NCBI GenBank assembly: GCA_001798455.1
Contig: MGSI01000014.1
Span: 1-31,702 of the forward strand
Reading direction: 5' to 3'
Source of the DNA: Deltaproteobacteria bacterium RIFCSPLOWO2_02_FULL_57_26
GTDB taxonomy: Bacteria > Desulfobacterota > Binatia > UBA9968
DNA length: 31,702 nucleotides
The notes beneath the pieces are model-generated. The model saw nothing but the letters and a program-made list of their open reading frames with translations. It was not told where the DNA came from and did not search any database. The position numbers and the translations under genes were made by a program. Positions 21,452-29,052 of the stretch are shown in pieces (within the stretch, counting starts at the first letter, position 1; each line of letters starts with the position of its first letter).

Positions 21452-23491
21452 TTAGGCAAGTACCTCTACAGGCGTTATAGGAAGGGTAATGCGAAAAGTC
21501 GTGCCTTTTCCCTTGCCGCTGGTATAGGAAATCGCCCCACCATGAGCCGCAACGATTTGTCGGACGACCATCAAACCAAGCCCCGTGCCGGTGGACTTGG
21601 TCGTGGCAAAGGGGGCAAATATATCCAACCCCTCCGGTATGCCATTCCCGGTATCGATAATTTCCAGGATTAGCTCGTCCTTGGACTTATAAGCTTGGAC
21701 CGTAAGTGTTCCTCCTTCGGGCATGGCCTCGGCGGCGTTCTTGCAAAGGTTGAGCATCGCCTGCTTGAGCCTGTCGCGGTCTGCGAGCACAAGCGGCAAA
21801 TCGGAGGGAAAATTCTGTTTCACCTGAATGCCTTGCAGACTGTAGCTTCCTGCCTCCAGGGAAAAGACCTCCCCGGCTACTGTCGCCAGGGATACCGGCT
21901 TGAAGTTGTATTTCTCCCGCCGTGAAAAATAGCTAAAATCCTGCAGCAGGTTGTCGAGCCTGCTGATTTCCGCTTTTACCCTCTGGACGATGGAAAGGAT
22001 CGCGTCATCGAAGCTGCCCTGTTTGCTGAGTCGCCGCTCCAGGAGTTGCATGCTCATGGACATTCCGTTCAGGGGATTGCCGATTTCATGGGCCAGGCCA
22101 GCCGACATAGCGCCGATAGCCGCCAGGCGCTCGCTTTCGATCAGTTTCTCCTGGAGCTTGCTCTTTTCAGAGATATCCCGGATAAAAGCGGCATAGCGGA
22201 CCTCTTCGCCCGCCACGACTTGGGTCACCGAGAGTTCGATGGGAAAAACCTCCCCGCTCTTGCGCCGCGCCTCTAAAATACGGACGGCGCCGATGGCGCG
22301 CCGCTCGCCGCTCTGCTCATAACGAGTGAGATAGAAGTCGTGCTGGCTCGCATAGGGTTCCGCCATGAGCATGTTGACTTTTTTACCCAGAACCTCGTCC
22401 TTGCGGTATCCAAAGATCCTCTCGGCCGCAGGGTTAAACATGACGATGTGACCCTCGTGATCGATCGAGACCACGGCGTCCTGAGTCGTCTCAATCAACC
22501 CTTGGAGCCAAGCCTCGGCCTTCTTGCGCTCCGTGATGTCTTCGCGCAGTTCTTCTACCGTCTTCGCCAGCGCCTCGGTGCGCTTTTGGACCTCTATCTC
22601 CAGCTCATCGCGCTCCGCCCGGATCTCTTTCTCCGCCGCCTTCTGTTCGGTGATGTCCGTGGAGATGCCACAGACCCCATAACAGCGCCCCGCCGCGGAC
22701 ATCGGGAATTTGTTCGAGAGGTAGGTGTGTAACCCGTCATCGTGGGGCACGACCTCTTCAAATTCCATGGGAATTCCGGCTTCAGCGGCTGTTATGTCGT
22801 TAACTCGAAACGCTTTCGCCATTTCCGGCGGGAAAAGGTCGTAGTCGGTTTTGCCTTTGATCTGGCCTCGGTCAACGTGGAAGAGGGTCTCGTACTGGCG
22901 ATTCACCAGCAGGTAGCGACCTTCCAGATCTTTGAGGTAAATCACCCTTGAGGAGTTGTCCATGATCGCTTGCAAGAGCGCCTGGCTTTCGTAGAGCGCT
23001 TGGTACGCCCGCTTGTGCTCGGTGATATCGCTGAAGGTGGCAACGGCGCCAACGATGCCCAGCCGAGGGTTCATCAGCGGAGCCGCGCTGGTGAGAATGT
23101 CATAGAAGCTGCCGTCGGGTCGAGCCATGCAAGCCTCTCTTCCGACCGTCACCTCCCCGCGCAGCGCTTTCGCAAGGGACCGCTCCTCCGCCGGAACCGG
23201 AACCCCGTGCGCGTCCGTTGCCTCGCCCCATACCTCCGGACTAATTTCGGATATCTCCTGGTCCGGATCGATTCGAGCCAACCGCCTTGCCGTTTCATTG
23301 GCGAACGTGATCTTTCCCTCAGGGTCGCAGACCACGATCGCATCGGCAGCCTGCTTCAGGATCGTCTCCAATAAGATCTTCTGCTGCACTAACTCATGCT
23401 CCGCCCGTTTGTGGTCCGCAATGACAGCCTGCAAGACCTCGTTGACCTTAACTAATTCAGCGGCCCGCCCTTCGATCTCCGTGTCAACCAT
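21452..23491 (-). CDS. Soluble PAS-PAS-PAS histidine kinase with FixL-like haem PAS
   Basis: A 679-residue kinase with no transmembrane segment, so cytosolic. A short N-terminal coiled coil is followed by PAS1 (about 40-158), PAS2 (about 165-283), a coiled-coil linker and PAS3 (about 325-443). The transmitter has the phospho-acceptor H-box GLAHEIGNPLNGM (His468), N-box NLCKNAAEAM (Asn585), G1 DTGNGIPEG and FAPFATTKSTGTGLGL. PAS3 resembles the oxygen-sensing PAS of FixL: the segment LMAEPYASQHDFYLTRYEQ carries His384 at the haem-ligand position (His200 of Bradyrhizobium FixL), Arg390 at the Arg206 position and Arg404 at the distal Arg220 position, exactly 20 residues after the His. I infer a haem-based O2 or NO sensor feeding the adjacent NtrC-type regulator. 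What PAS1 and PAS2 bind is not evident. Confidence 0.93.
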   Translation of the reverse strand: MVDTEIEGRAAELVKVNEVLQAVIADHKRAEHELVQQKILLETILKQAADAIVVCDPEGKITFANETARRLARIDPDQEISEISPEVWGEATDAHGVPVPAEERSLAKALRGEVTVGREACMARPDGSFYDILTSAAPLMNPRLGIVGAVATFSDITEHKRAYQALYESQALLQAIMDNSSRVIYLKDLEGRYLLVNRQYETLFHVDRGQIKGKTDYDLFPPEMAKAFRVNDITAAEAGIPMEFEEVVPHDDGLHTYLSNKFPMSAAGRCYGVCGISTDITEQKAAEKEIRAERDELEIEVQKRTEALAKTVEELREDITERKKAEAWLQGLIETTQDAVVSIDHEGHIVMFNPAAERIFGYRKDEVLGKKVNMLMAEPYASQHDFYLTRYEQSGERRAIGAVRILEARRKSGEVFPIELSVTQVVAGEEVRYAAFIRDISEKSKLQEKLIESERLAAIGAMSAGLAHEIGNPLNGMSMSMQLLERRLSKQGSFDDAILSIVQRVKAEISRLDNLLQDFSYFSRREKYNFKPVSLATVAGEVFSLEAGSYSLQGIQVKQNFPSDLPLVLADRDRLKQAMLNLCKNAAEAMPEGGTLTVQAYKSKDELILEIIDTGNGIPEGLDIFAPFATTKSTGTGLGLMVVRQIVAAHGGAISYTSGKGKGTTFRITLPITPVEVLA

Positions 23492-23556
23492 CTTACGCGC
23501 CTCACCGAGCCTTTCTCACCCTCAACGTTCCCATTCTTGCCAATTACTCTGCCTGC

Positions 23557-23622
23557 GGATTGTCAAATTTAGGAATTCACCCTTCCTGTTTTTATTACTC
23601 CGGATTGGGATTGTCAAATTTA
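23557..23622. repeat. Direct repeat upstream of rtcA, candidate activator sites
   Basis: GGATTGTCAAATTTA occurs twice, at 23557-23571 and 23608-23622, 51 bases apart (about five helical turns). The pair ends 16 bases upstream of the -24 element of the rtcA promoter. Phased direct repeats in this position fit binding sites for a sigma-54 activator. Each copy also contains TTGACA on the minus strand, so a role as -35 elements for the divergent kinase gene is an alternative. Confidence 0.5.
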
Positions 23623-23637
23623 CCTGCACCCTAAAGC

Positions 23638-23652
23638 TGGCACATATCTTGC
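23638..23652 (+). promoter_or_regulatory. Sigma-54 promoter of rtcA
   Basis: TGGCACATATCTTGC matches all ten fixed positions of the sigma-54 consensus. The transcript start near 23664 precedes the rtcA reading frame by about 23 bases. Sigma-54 control of rtcA is known from the E. coli rtcBA operon, which supports the call. Confidence 0.85.
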
Positions 23653-23686
23653 CTTTTTTAAGACCGGAAAGGAATCTCGCGGAGGT

Positions 23687-24886
23687 TTGCGGCCCAGTGA
23701 TCCAGCACGAGCTGATGCGCTTGCCGCTAGTCGGCAGCGATGGCAGAATAATCGTGCGCGGAGTCCAGGAGCTGACGTTCTAAGTCTCATCGTTGACCCG
23801 GGGCTCGTCAAAGTATCAGACGATAAAAAAGTTTCCACCTTGCTTGAGATCGACGGGGCACGTTATTCGGGAAGCGGGACGATTGTTCGCCAGGCGGTTG
23901 CGTTCGCCGCGCTGACGGGCCAGGCCGTGCGGATCATCAACGCGCGCGCCCGCCGTCCCCGCCCTGGGCTCCGCCTGCAGCATATCCGGGTCATAGAATC
24001 CATCCGAGAGCTCGTGGGCGGAACGAGCGAAGGCGTCCATCAAGGATCGACGGAAATTGTTTTTCGCCCCGGCGAGCCGAAATTCGACGGCAGTTACAGA
24101 TGGGATATAGGCTCAGCGGGCTCTACGACGGCGCTAGCCATGGCTTTGCTCCCGGTCCTCGCCTTCGCGCCCGGTCCGGTTAAGGTCGAGCTCCGGGGTG
24201 GACTCTTCCAGGATTTCGCGCCCTCCTATTATCACTTGAAGCGGGTCCTGGCGCCGTTGCTGCAGCGTATGGGCCTTCAGACCGAAATGGAGTTGGGCCG
24301 ACCCGGCTACGTCCCGCGCGGCGAAGGGATCCTGCATCTGACCGTGAGGCCCGCGCTCACCCGCCTGCGCCCTCTGGCCATGGAAAGCCCCGGACCCGTA
24401 GAAAAGCTTTGGGGGATCGCCCTCTCGTCCCACCTCCAAGATCGCAGGGTCAGCGAGCGCATGGCAACCGCGGCGAATGAGGTTTTTGGCGCTGCCGGAT
24501 ATAGAGCGGAGATCGAGGCCTTATACGAAAGCAGCGCGCTCCAGCCCGGCGCAGCCTTCGCTGCCTTCGCCGATCTCGAAGGTGGGGCACGCTTGGGAGC
24601 AGATCGCGCGGGCGCTCCGGCGAGGCCATCAGAAGCCATCGGCAAGTACGTGGCACGTCAGCTCCTTGAAGAATTGAACACGGGGGCGACTTTGGACCGC
24701 TACGCCAGCGACCAGATCATTCCCTTTGCCAGCCTGGCGGCCGGTGAGAGTCGATTCTCCATACCCGGCCTCACCGATCATATCCAGAGCGGCGCCTGGC
24801 TGAGCCGCGAATTTCTCGGAGCGGAGGTTAGGATTGAAGGGCGGCGCCTGATCATCAAGGGTGTCGGATTTCAGGCCCGGAGGTAG
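23687..24886 (+). CDS. rtcA: RNA 3'-terminal phosphate cyclase (divergent RtcA)
   Basis: RtcA converts RNA 3'-phosphates to 2',3'-cyclic phosphates by an adenylylated-His mechanism. The family core is clear: LLEIDGARYSGSGTIVRQAVAFAA, RRPRPGLRLQHIRVIESI, GGTSEGVHQGSTEIVF, the centre DIGSAGSTTALAMALLPVLAF and the C-terminal SDQIIPFASLAAGESRFSI. His365 (LTDHIQSGAW) falls where the catalytic His of E. coli RtcA is expected. The usual N-terminal G-E-G-G-G-Q loop is replaced by R-Y-S-G-S-G-T, so the protein is unusual. Length is 399 residues from TTG 23687, against about 340 in E. coli; the first 50 residues do not match the family, and TTG 23840 just before LEIDG is an alternative start. No rtcB is present. 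Confidence 0.82.
   Translation: MRPSDPARADALAASRQRWQNNRARSPGADVLSLIVDPGLVKVSDDKKVSTLLEIDGARYSGSGTIVRQAVAFAALTGQAVRIINARARRPRPGLRLQHIRVIESIRELVGGTSEGVHQGSTEIVFRPGEPKFDGSYRWDIGSAGSTTALAMALLPVLAFAPGPVKVELRGGLFQDFAPSYYHLKRVLAPLLQRMGLQTEMELGRPGYVPRGEGILHLTVRPALTRLRPLAMESPGPVEKLWGIALSSHLQDRRVSERMATAANEVFGAAGYRAEIEALYESSALQPGAAFAAFADLEGGARLGADRAGAPARPSEAIGKYVARQLLEELNTGATLDRYASDQIIPFASLAAGESRFSIPGLTDHIQSGAWLSREFLGAEVRIEGRRLIIKGVGFQARR
23697..23783 (+). CDS. Possible 28-residue leader ORF or remnant overlapping the rtcA 5' end
   Basis: GTG 23697 is preceded at 11 bases by GGAGG and opens a 28-codon frame containing LPLVGSDGRIIVRGVQELTF, ending at TAA 23783 in a different frame from rtcA. The composition looks coding. 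If it is translated, the true rtcA start would be the downstream TTG at 23840. It could equally be a fragment of a lost gene. No family recognised. Confidence 0.25.
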   Translation: MIQHELMRLPLVGSDGRIIVRGVQELTF

Positions 24887-24936
24887 CATGAGCTGGCCCA
24901 AGAACGTTATTCCATTTGCTGAAAGGAGAAGCGAGT

Positions 24937-25449
24937 ATGTCACAAAAAAAGGCTGGTCCTGTCCGCACCCGCCGTAACGTGCAGCAATACGGCGATCCCT
25001 ACCTGCCCAAGATTAACCAGGGGGAGATCGCGGTCTGCACGGGCTGTCGCGCTATCTTCCAGCGCCGCCATTGGTTCTTCGACGAACCTCTCTACCGTGC
25101 GCTGTCGACGAAACCCAACACCCGGCAAGTCACCTGTCCCGCGTGCCAGAAGATCCGCGACGGCTATTTTGAGGGCGAGGTAACGCTCATGCCCAGCCCA
25201 TTTCTCCGCCAGCACAAAGGGGAAATTCTGAACCTGATCCGCAACGAGGAAGAGCGGGCCAAAGGCATGAACCCGCTCGAGAGAATCATCTCCATCAAGG
25301 AAGAAGACGGAAAAGTGGTGGTGCTGACCACCGATGAGAAGCTGAGCCAGAGAATCGGCCGGGAACTCAAGAAGGCCTATCAGGGCAACACGCTCTATCG
25401 CTGGTCCGCGGACACCAAGTGCGCGCGGGTAACGTGGACGAGGGAATAG
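24937..25449 (+). CDS. Zinc-ribbon protein of the BCAM0308/NMD3-like type
   Basis: A 170-residue protein with one zinc ribbon built from IAVCTGCRAIFQRRHW and VTCPACQKIRDGYFEGEV (C-x2-C about 33-36 and C-x2-C about 70-73). The C-terminal half has KVVVLTTDEKLSQRIGRELKKAYQG and SADTKCARVTWTR. The layout matches small bacterial proteins annotated as BCAM0308 family, distantly like the N-terminal part of NMD3. The function is unknown; a link to ribosomes or RNA is only suggested by NMD3 and by the rtcA neighbour. AAAGGAG before ATG 24937 decides the start. It lies 50 bases after rtcA and 50 before the RNR, so it is likely one operon from the rtcA sigma-54 promoter. Confidence 0.65.
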   Translation: MSQKKAGPVRTRRNVQQYGDPYLPKINQGEIAVCTGCRAIFQRRHWFFDEPLYRALSTKPNTRQVTCPACQKIRDGYFEGEVTLMPSPFLRQHKGEILNLIRNEEERAKGMNPLERIISIKEEDGKVVVLTTDEKLSQRIGRELKKAYQGNTLYRWSADTKCARVTWTRE

Positions 25450-25499
25450 CTGCCGATTTTCTGCCGGCGGGCAGAGCGGCCGCTCGCGAGAAAATAGCC

Positions 25500-27242
25500 A
25501 TGTCGGAGCTGCCAAAATTTTCTGAGAATGCGCTGACCGTGTTGCGCGAACGTTACCTCAGGCGCGACGAAGCCGGCAACTCCGCGGAGGATGCCGAAGG
25601 GATGCTCCGGCGGGTGGCCTCAACCGTCGCGGCCCCGGCGCGGCTGTTCGGGGAAGACCCTGTGTTCTGGGAGGAGCGCTTTTTTGCGCGCTTGAGAAGG
25701 CTCGAGTTTCTGCCCAACTCTCCCACGCTCATGAACGCAGGCCTCCCGGGCGGCCAGTTGGCGGCCTGCTTCGTGCTGCCGATCGAGGACGACCTGGACT
25801 CAATATTCACGGCCTTGAACCGCACGGCCCGCATACACCAGACCGGCGGGGGCACCGGCTTCTCCTTTAGCGCCCTGCGCCCAGGCTCGGACCGGGTCCG
25901 CTCCACGGGGGGGATCACTTCGGGGCCGCTCTCTTTCATGGACCTCTTCGACCACACCACGGCGGTGATTCGCCGCGGCGGTAGACGGCGCGGCGCCAAC
26001 ATGGCGGTGCTCCGGATCGATCACCCGGACATCGAGGAGTTCATCGGCGCCAAGCGCACGCCCGGGCGCCTCGAGAACTTCAATCTTTCCGTAGGGGTCA
26101 CGGAGCCCTTTTTTGAGGCCCTCGATGCGCATAAGCCCTTCGCGCTACGCAACCCACGCACCGGCCGCGTGGCCCGCAGCGTCGATCCCGCCGCCCTCTT
26201 CGACGCGATCGTCGAGGCCGCGTGGACCACGGGCGATCCCGGACTTCTTTTCCTCGACGAGATCAACCGTGCCAACTCCACTCCTGCGTTGGGCGCAATT
26301 GAGGCCACAAACCCTTGCGGCGAGCAACCGCTTCTCCCCTACGAGTCCTGCACGCTCGGATCGCTCAATCTCGGCGCTTTTGCCGCTGGAAGCGGCGTGG
26401 ACTGGGAGCGGCTGCGGGGGGCGATTTTTGACGCCGTCCTGTTCTTGGATAATGTCATCGAGGCCAACTGCTACCCTTTTCCTGAGATCGAGGCCGCAAC
26501 GCGGCGCACGCGTAAAATCGGCCTCGGCGTTATGGGGCTGGCTGATCTCTTTGCCCGGATTGGCGTCGCTTATGACTCCGAAGAGGGCTTGGCGCTGGGC
26601 GGCCGAATCGCCGAGTTCCTGACCGCGCAGGCGCACGCGGCCTCGGTCGAACTTGGAAAGCAACGGGGATCGTTTCCTGCCTTCCACGACAGCGTCTGGC
26701 CCGAACGCGGGCTCGACGCGCTTAGAAACGCCACGGTGACCTGCGTCGCGCCCACGGGAACGATCAGCCTCATCGCCGGCACCTCGAGCAGCATCGAGCC
26801 TTTTTTCGCCCTCGCCTTTGCCCGCCGCGTGCTGGACGGGCGCCAGCTCGTCGAGGTCAATCCGCTGGTGGTAGCCGAACTGAGCCGCTTAGGTCCTGCG
26901 GGGGAAGCTGCGCTCAACGAGATCCGCGAGCAAGGATCGATGAGGGATATTCCGAGTTTATCGGAGGCGCTCAGGCGGCGCTTCCCAATTGCCCTTGAGA
27001 TCGCTCCCGCCTTTCACGTGCGCATGCAGGCAGCTTTTCAAGCGCACGTGGATGCGGGAGTTTCCAAAACCGTGAACCTCCCGTCTAACGCAACCTCCGA
27101 CGAGGTCAAAGAAGTCTTCCTGATCGCGCGCCAGATGCGTCTCAAAGGGATCACCGTTTACCGCTACGGCTCCCGCCCCGGGCAAACGCTCTCTTTGGTC
27201 CACGAGGACGCGCGCGAGGACTGTAGGGAATGCGCCGTATGA
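25500..27242 (+). CDS. nrdJ: Adenosylcobalamin-dependent (class II) ribonucleotide reductase
   Basis: A 580-residue catalytic subunit that reduces ribonucleotides without oxygen dependence, using B12 to make the thiyl radical. Visible residues: Cys90 (GGQLAACFVLP, first reducing Cys), N-P-C-G-E with Asn271, thiyl Cys273 and Glu275, and partner Cys284 (ESCTLGSLNL). The 11-residue spacing equals that in Thermotoga NrdJ. The C-terminal Cys575/Cys578 pair (DCRECAV) is the expected relay to thioredoxin. CVAPTGTISLIAGTSSSIEP is the phosphate-binding region. No N-terminal ATP-cone is present, so overall activity control by ATP/dATP is probably missing. The start at ATG 25500 has a weak ribosome binding site; GTG 25419, overlapping the previous gene, is an alternative. 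It would keep dNTPs available in hypoxia. Confidence 0.94.
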   Translation: MSELPKFSENALTVLRERYLRRDEAGNSAEDAEGMLRRVASTVAAPARLFGEDPVFWEERFFARLRRLEFLPNSPTLMNAGLPGGQLAACFVLPIEDDLDSIFTALNRTARIHQTGGGTGFSFSALRPGSDRVRSTGGITSGPLSFMDLFDHTTAVIRRGGRRRGANMAVLRIDHPDIEEFIGAKRTPGRLENFNLSVGVTEPFFEALDAHKPFALRNPRTGRVARSVDPAALFDAIVEAAWTTGDPGLLFLDEINRANSTPALGAIEATNPCGEQPLLPYESCTLGSLNLGAFAAGSGVDWERLRGAIFDAVLFLDNVIEANCYPFPEIEAATRRTRKIGLGVMGLADLFARIGVAYDSEEGLALGGRIAEFLTAQAHAASVELGKQRGSFPAFHDSVWPERGLDALRNATVTCVAPTGTISLIAGTSSSIEPFFALAFARRVLDGRQLVEVNPLVVAELSRLGPAGEAALNEIREQGSMRDIPSLSEALRRRFPIALEIAPAFHVRMQAAFQAHVDAGVSKTVNLPSNATSDEVKEVFLIARQMRLKGITVYRYGSRPGQTLSLVHEDAREDCRECAV

Positions 27243-27266
27243 TGCCCGACGCGAAACCGGCCGGTG

Positions 27267-27752
27267 CTAAGCAGCCTTCTTTTCCCGCTCATCGACCAGG
27301 GCCATGACCTGGGGCTTTACCATTTCTTTGAAGTCCTGGTATTTAAGCCTGACCGTTTGAATGTGGTTTCCCGCATTAAAGAAGATGGTCTCGTCTTTCT
27401 CCAGGGCGGGGTCCACGTAAACGGGCAAACCGAAGAGGTTGCCAAACGGAGGCATGGCACCGATCTCGCATTCGGGAAAGAGCGAAGCAAACTCCGATTC
27501 CGTCGCCAGGGAAACATTCTTAGCCCCAAGCGCAGCCTTCGCCTTTCTGAGGCTCACCATCCTGCTGGCCGGCACCACCGCCATCACATAAGCGGCGTCC
27601 GCCTTTAAGATGACGACCTTAGCCATCTCCCTCCCGGACATATGCTGCCTCGCAGCAATTTCCTGCGCGGTAAAGGCCTGCGGATGGACGTAGACCTCAT
27701 AAGAGACTTTGGCCTGATCCAGAACCTCTTTTAATCGCTTGAGTATTGGCAT
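27267..27752 (-). CDS. YbaK/EbsC-family aminoacyl-tRNA deacylase
   Basis: A 161-residue YbaK/ProX-type editing domain: FTAQEIAARQHMSGREMAKVVILKA with the conserved Lys, YVMAVVPASRMVSLRKAKAAL, LATESEFASLFPECEIGAMPPFG and the C-terminal ETIFFNAGNHIQTVRLKYQDF. Members hydrolyse mischarged Cys- or Ala-tRNAPro and similar species in trans; the specificity here cannot be read. AAAGGAGG lies about six bases before the ATG. It is 41 bases downstream of a USP and probably co-transcribed from the sigma-54 promoter at 28758, tying tRNA editing to the stress response. It converges with the RNR gene. Confidence 0.9.
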   Translation of the reverse strand: MPILKRLKEVLDQAKVSYEVYVHPQAFTAQEIAARQHMSGREMAKVVILKADAAYVMAVVPASRMVSLRKAKAALGAKNVSLATESEFASLFPECEIGAMPPFGNLFGLPVYVDPALEKDETIFFNAGNHIQTVRLKYQDFKEMVKPQVMALVDEREKKAA

Positions 27753-27793
27753 GATAGCCTCCTTTCTGCTTAACGACGCAAGCTAACATAGCT

Positions 27794-28708
27794 TCAACCT
27801 TTGGCTCGAATCACCAGCACCGGGTCTCCCGAGTGGCGCACGACTCGATCGGTGACGCTCCCCAACACCCAGCGCCCGACTCCGGATCTTCCATGGGTGC
27901 ACATGGCCACCAGGTTGTCCGGAGTTCCCTTGGCCACATCGATAATCTCGCCGGCGGCGTTGCCCTCGAGCAAAAGATGCGAGACGTTTTTCATCCCTTG
28001 CCAGCGAAGCTGATCCGCCTTCTCTTCGAGATACCTCTTCGCCTCCTCGCCTTTGATGTCCGCCCTGAGGATCTCGAGATCGGGCGCATATCCTTCCGCT
28101 CCGATGGCGTACGCGTACGGATCCATGCTGTAGACGCGCAGCAACATGACCTCGAGTTCCATTGTCTCAGCGAGCGCTCGGACGTGCGGCAAGACCGTCT
28201 CGGCTAGCGCGGAGCCGTCCAGAGGTACAAGGACTCTCTTCAGCGTCGCTTCCCCATCGCCGTTGCCGCCACCCCCCGGCCGAACGAGAAGAAGATGGTT
28301 AGTAGCTGCGTGCAGAACCTTGTCCGCGACACTCCCGAGAACCCAGCGCTGCACCCCTGAACGCCCATGGGTTGCCATCGCGATCAGGGCGCCCCGATCG
28401 GTAGACGCCCTATCCACAATGATTTCGGCGGGATTTCCGATCTCCGCAAAACAGTGAACGTCAGCCGAGTCGGAAAACGAGCGCCCGAGCTTTTCGAGAT
28501 AAGCCAGGCTATCGCGGGTCATGCTCGCCCCAACGGTGTCGAAATAGCGACCGATTTCGGGATTGGAGAAGGCCGAAATGGTCTCGGGCTCGATCGCCAC
28601 TAAAAGTTCCACCGGTGTCTTGACGGCTCTAACAATAGAGCGGGCCCAGGGAAGGATTCCCTCCGACAACCGTGAACCATCGAGCGGTATCAAAATCCTT
28701 GAGTACAT
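27794..28708 (-). CDS. Tandem universal stress protein (two USP domains)
   Basis: A 304-residue double USP, the same length as the one at 1643-2557 and closely similar throughout: MYSRILIPLDGSRLSEGILPWA, ATHGRSGVQRWVLGS ending domain 1, RVLVPLDGSALAETVLPHV starting domain 2 and CTHGRSGVGRWVLGS near the end. The start is taken at 28708 with GAGGAGG upstream; the extra 20 residues of the longer frame lie in the leader. A sigma-54-like promoter is 50 bases upstream. It is first of a two-gene unit with the YbaK-like gene and divergent from the hibernation-factor gene. Confidence 0.93.
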   Translation of the reverse strand: MYSRILIPLDGSRLSEGILPWARSIVRAVKTPVELLVAIEPETISAFSNPEIGRYFDTVGASMTRDSLAYLEKLGRSFSDSADVHCFAEIGNPAEIIVDRASTDRGALIAMATHGRSGVQRWVLGSVADKVLHAATNHLLLVRPGGGGNGDGEATLKRVLVPLDGSALAETVLPHVRALAETMELEVMLLRVYSMDPYAYAIGAEGYAPDLEILRADIKGEEAKRYLEEKADQLRWQGMKNVSHLLLEGNAAGEIIDVAKGTPDNLVAMCTHGRSGVGRWVLGSVTDRVVRHSGDPVLVIRAKG

Positions 28709-28757
28709 AACCCTTCCTCCTCGATCTTTTGCCCCGAGCCCGCCTAGCAAAGAGGGA

Positions 28758-28772
28758 GCAAAAAGCATGCCT
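28758..28772 (-). promoter_or_regulatory. Sigma-54 promoter of the 27794 USP
   Basis: On minus: AGGCATGCTTTTTGC, eight of ten fixed positions with intact GG and TTTTTGC. The start near 28746 leaves a leader of about 38 bases. Confidence 0.6.
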
Positions 28773-28906
28773 CCATTTTTTTCCCGCTAACTCACCGATT
28801 TGCTCCTTCCAGGGACGGAATTATTTTCAACTGTGCGATTTGCCTCTACCCCTTTTCCCACTCATGGGAATCGTAGCGGTACTCAACCACTTCACAGAGA
28901 AAAATC

Positions 28907-28921
28907 TGGCACCATTTTAGC
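28907..28921 (+). promoter_or_regulatory. Distal sigma-54 promoter of the hibernation-factor gene
   Basis: TGGCACCATTTTAGC, nine of ten fixed positions; only the second T of TTGC is changed. It lies 47 bases upstream of a second such site in the same direction. Confidence 0.55.
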
Positions 28922-28953
28922 GCGGTTTGCTTCCTGCACTAGGGCTGGCGCGT

Positions 28954-28968
28954 TGGCACGAAATGTGC
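28954..28968 (+). promoter_or_regulatory. Proximal sigma-54 promoter of the hibernation-factor gene
   Basis: TGGCACGAAATGTGC, nine of ten fixed positions; only the first T of TTGC is changed. The predicted start near 28980 falls exactly at the base of the stem-loop at 28981-29002. Confidence 0.7.
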
Positions 28969-28980
28969 GAATTTGTGGCC

Positions 28981-29002
28981 ACGGCAACTCTGCGATTGCC
29001 GT
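28981..29002 (+). other. 5'-terminal stem-loop of the hibernation-factor mRNA
   Basis: ACGGCAA (28981-28987) pairs perfectly with TTGCCGT (28996-29002) around an 8-base loop. Because the proximal sigma-54 transcript should begin at about 28980, the hairpin would sit at the very 5' end of the mRNA, a position that can protect against decay. There is no T-tract, so it is not a terminator. Confidence 0.5.
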
Positions 29003-29037
29003 TTCCTCGGCCGCTATGAAAACATCCGTCTGGAAAT

Positions 29038-29044
29038 AAGGAGG
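29038..29044 (+). promoter_or_regulatory. Strong ribosome binding site placing an ATT start
   Basis: AAGGAGG is a complete anti-16S match. It is eight bases upstream of ATT 29053 but 41 bases upstream of the first ATG (29086), so it supports initiation at ATT. Confidence 0.7.
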
Positions 29045-29052
29045 GAAGAGCC

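Noticed and set aside
23539..23553. Sigma-54 site for the kinase gene on minus
   Set aside because: The candidate AGGCAGAGTAATTGG lacks the essential C of the -12 GC, so it is unlikely to work.
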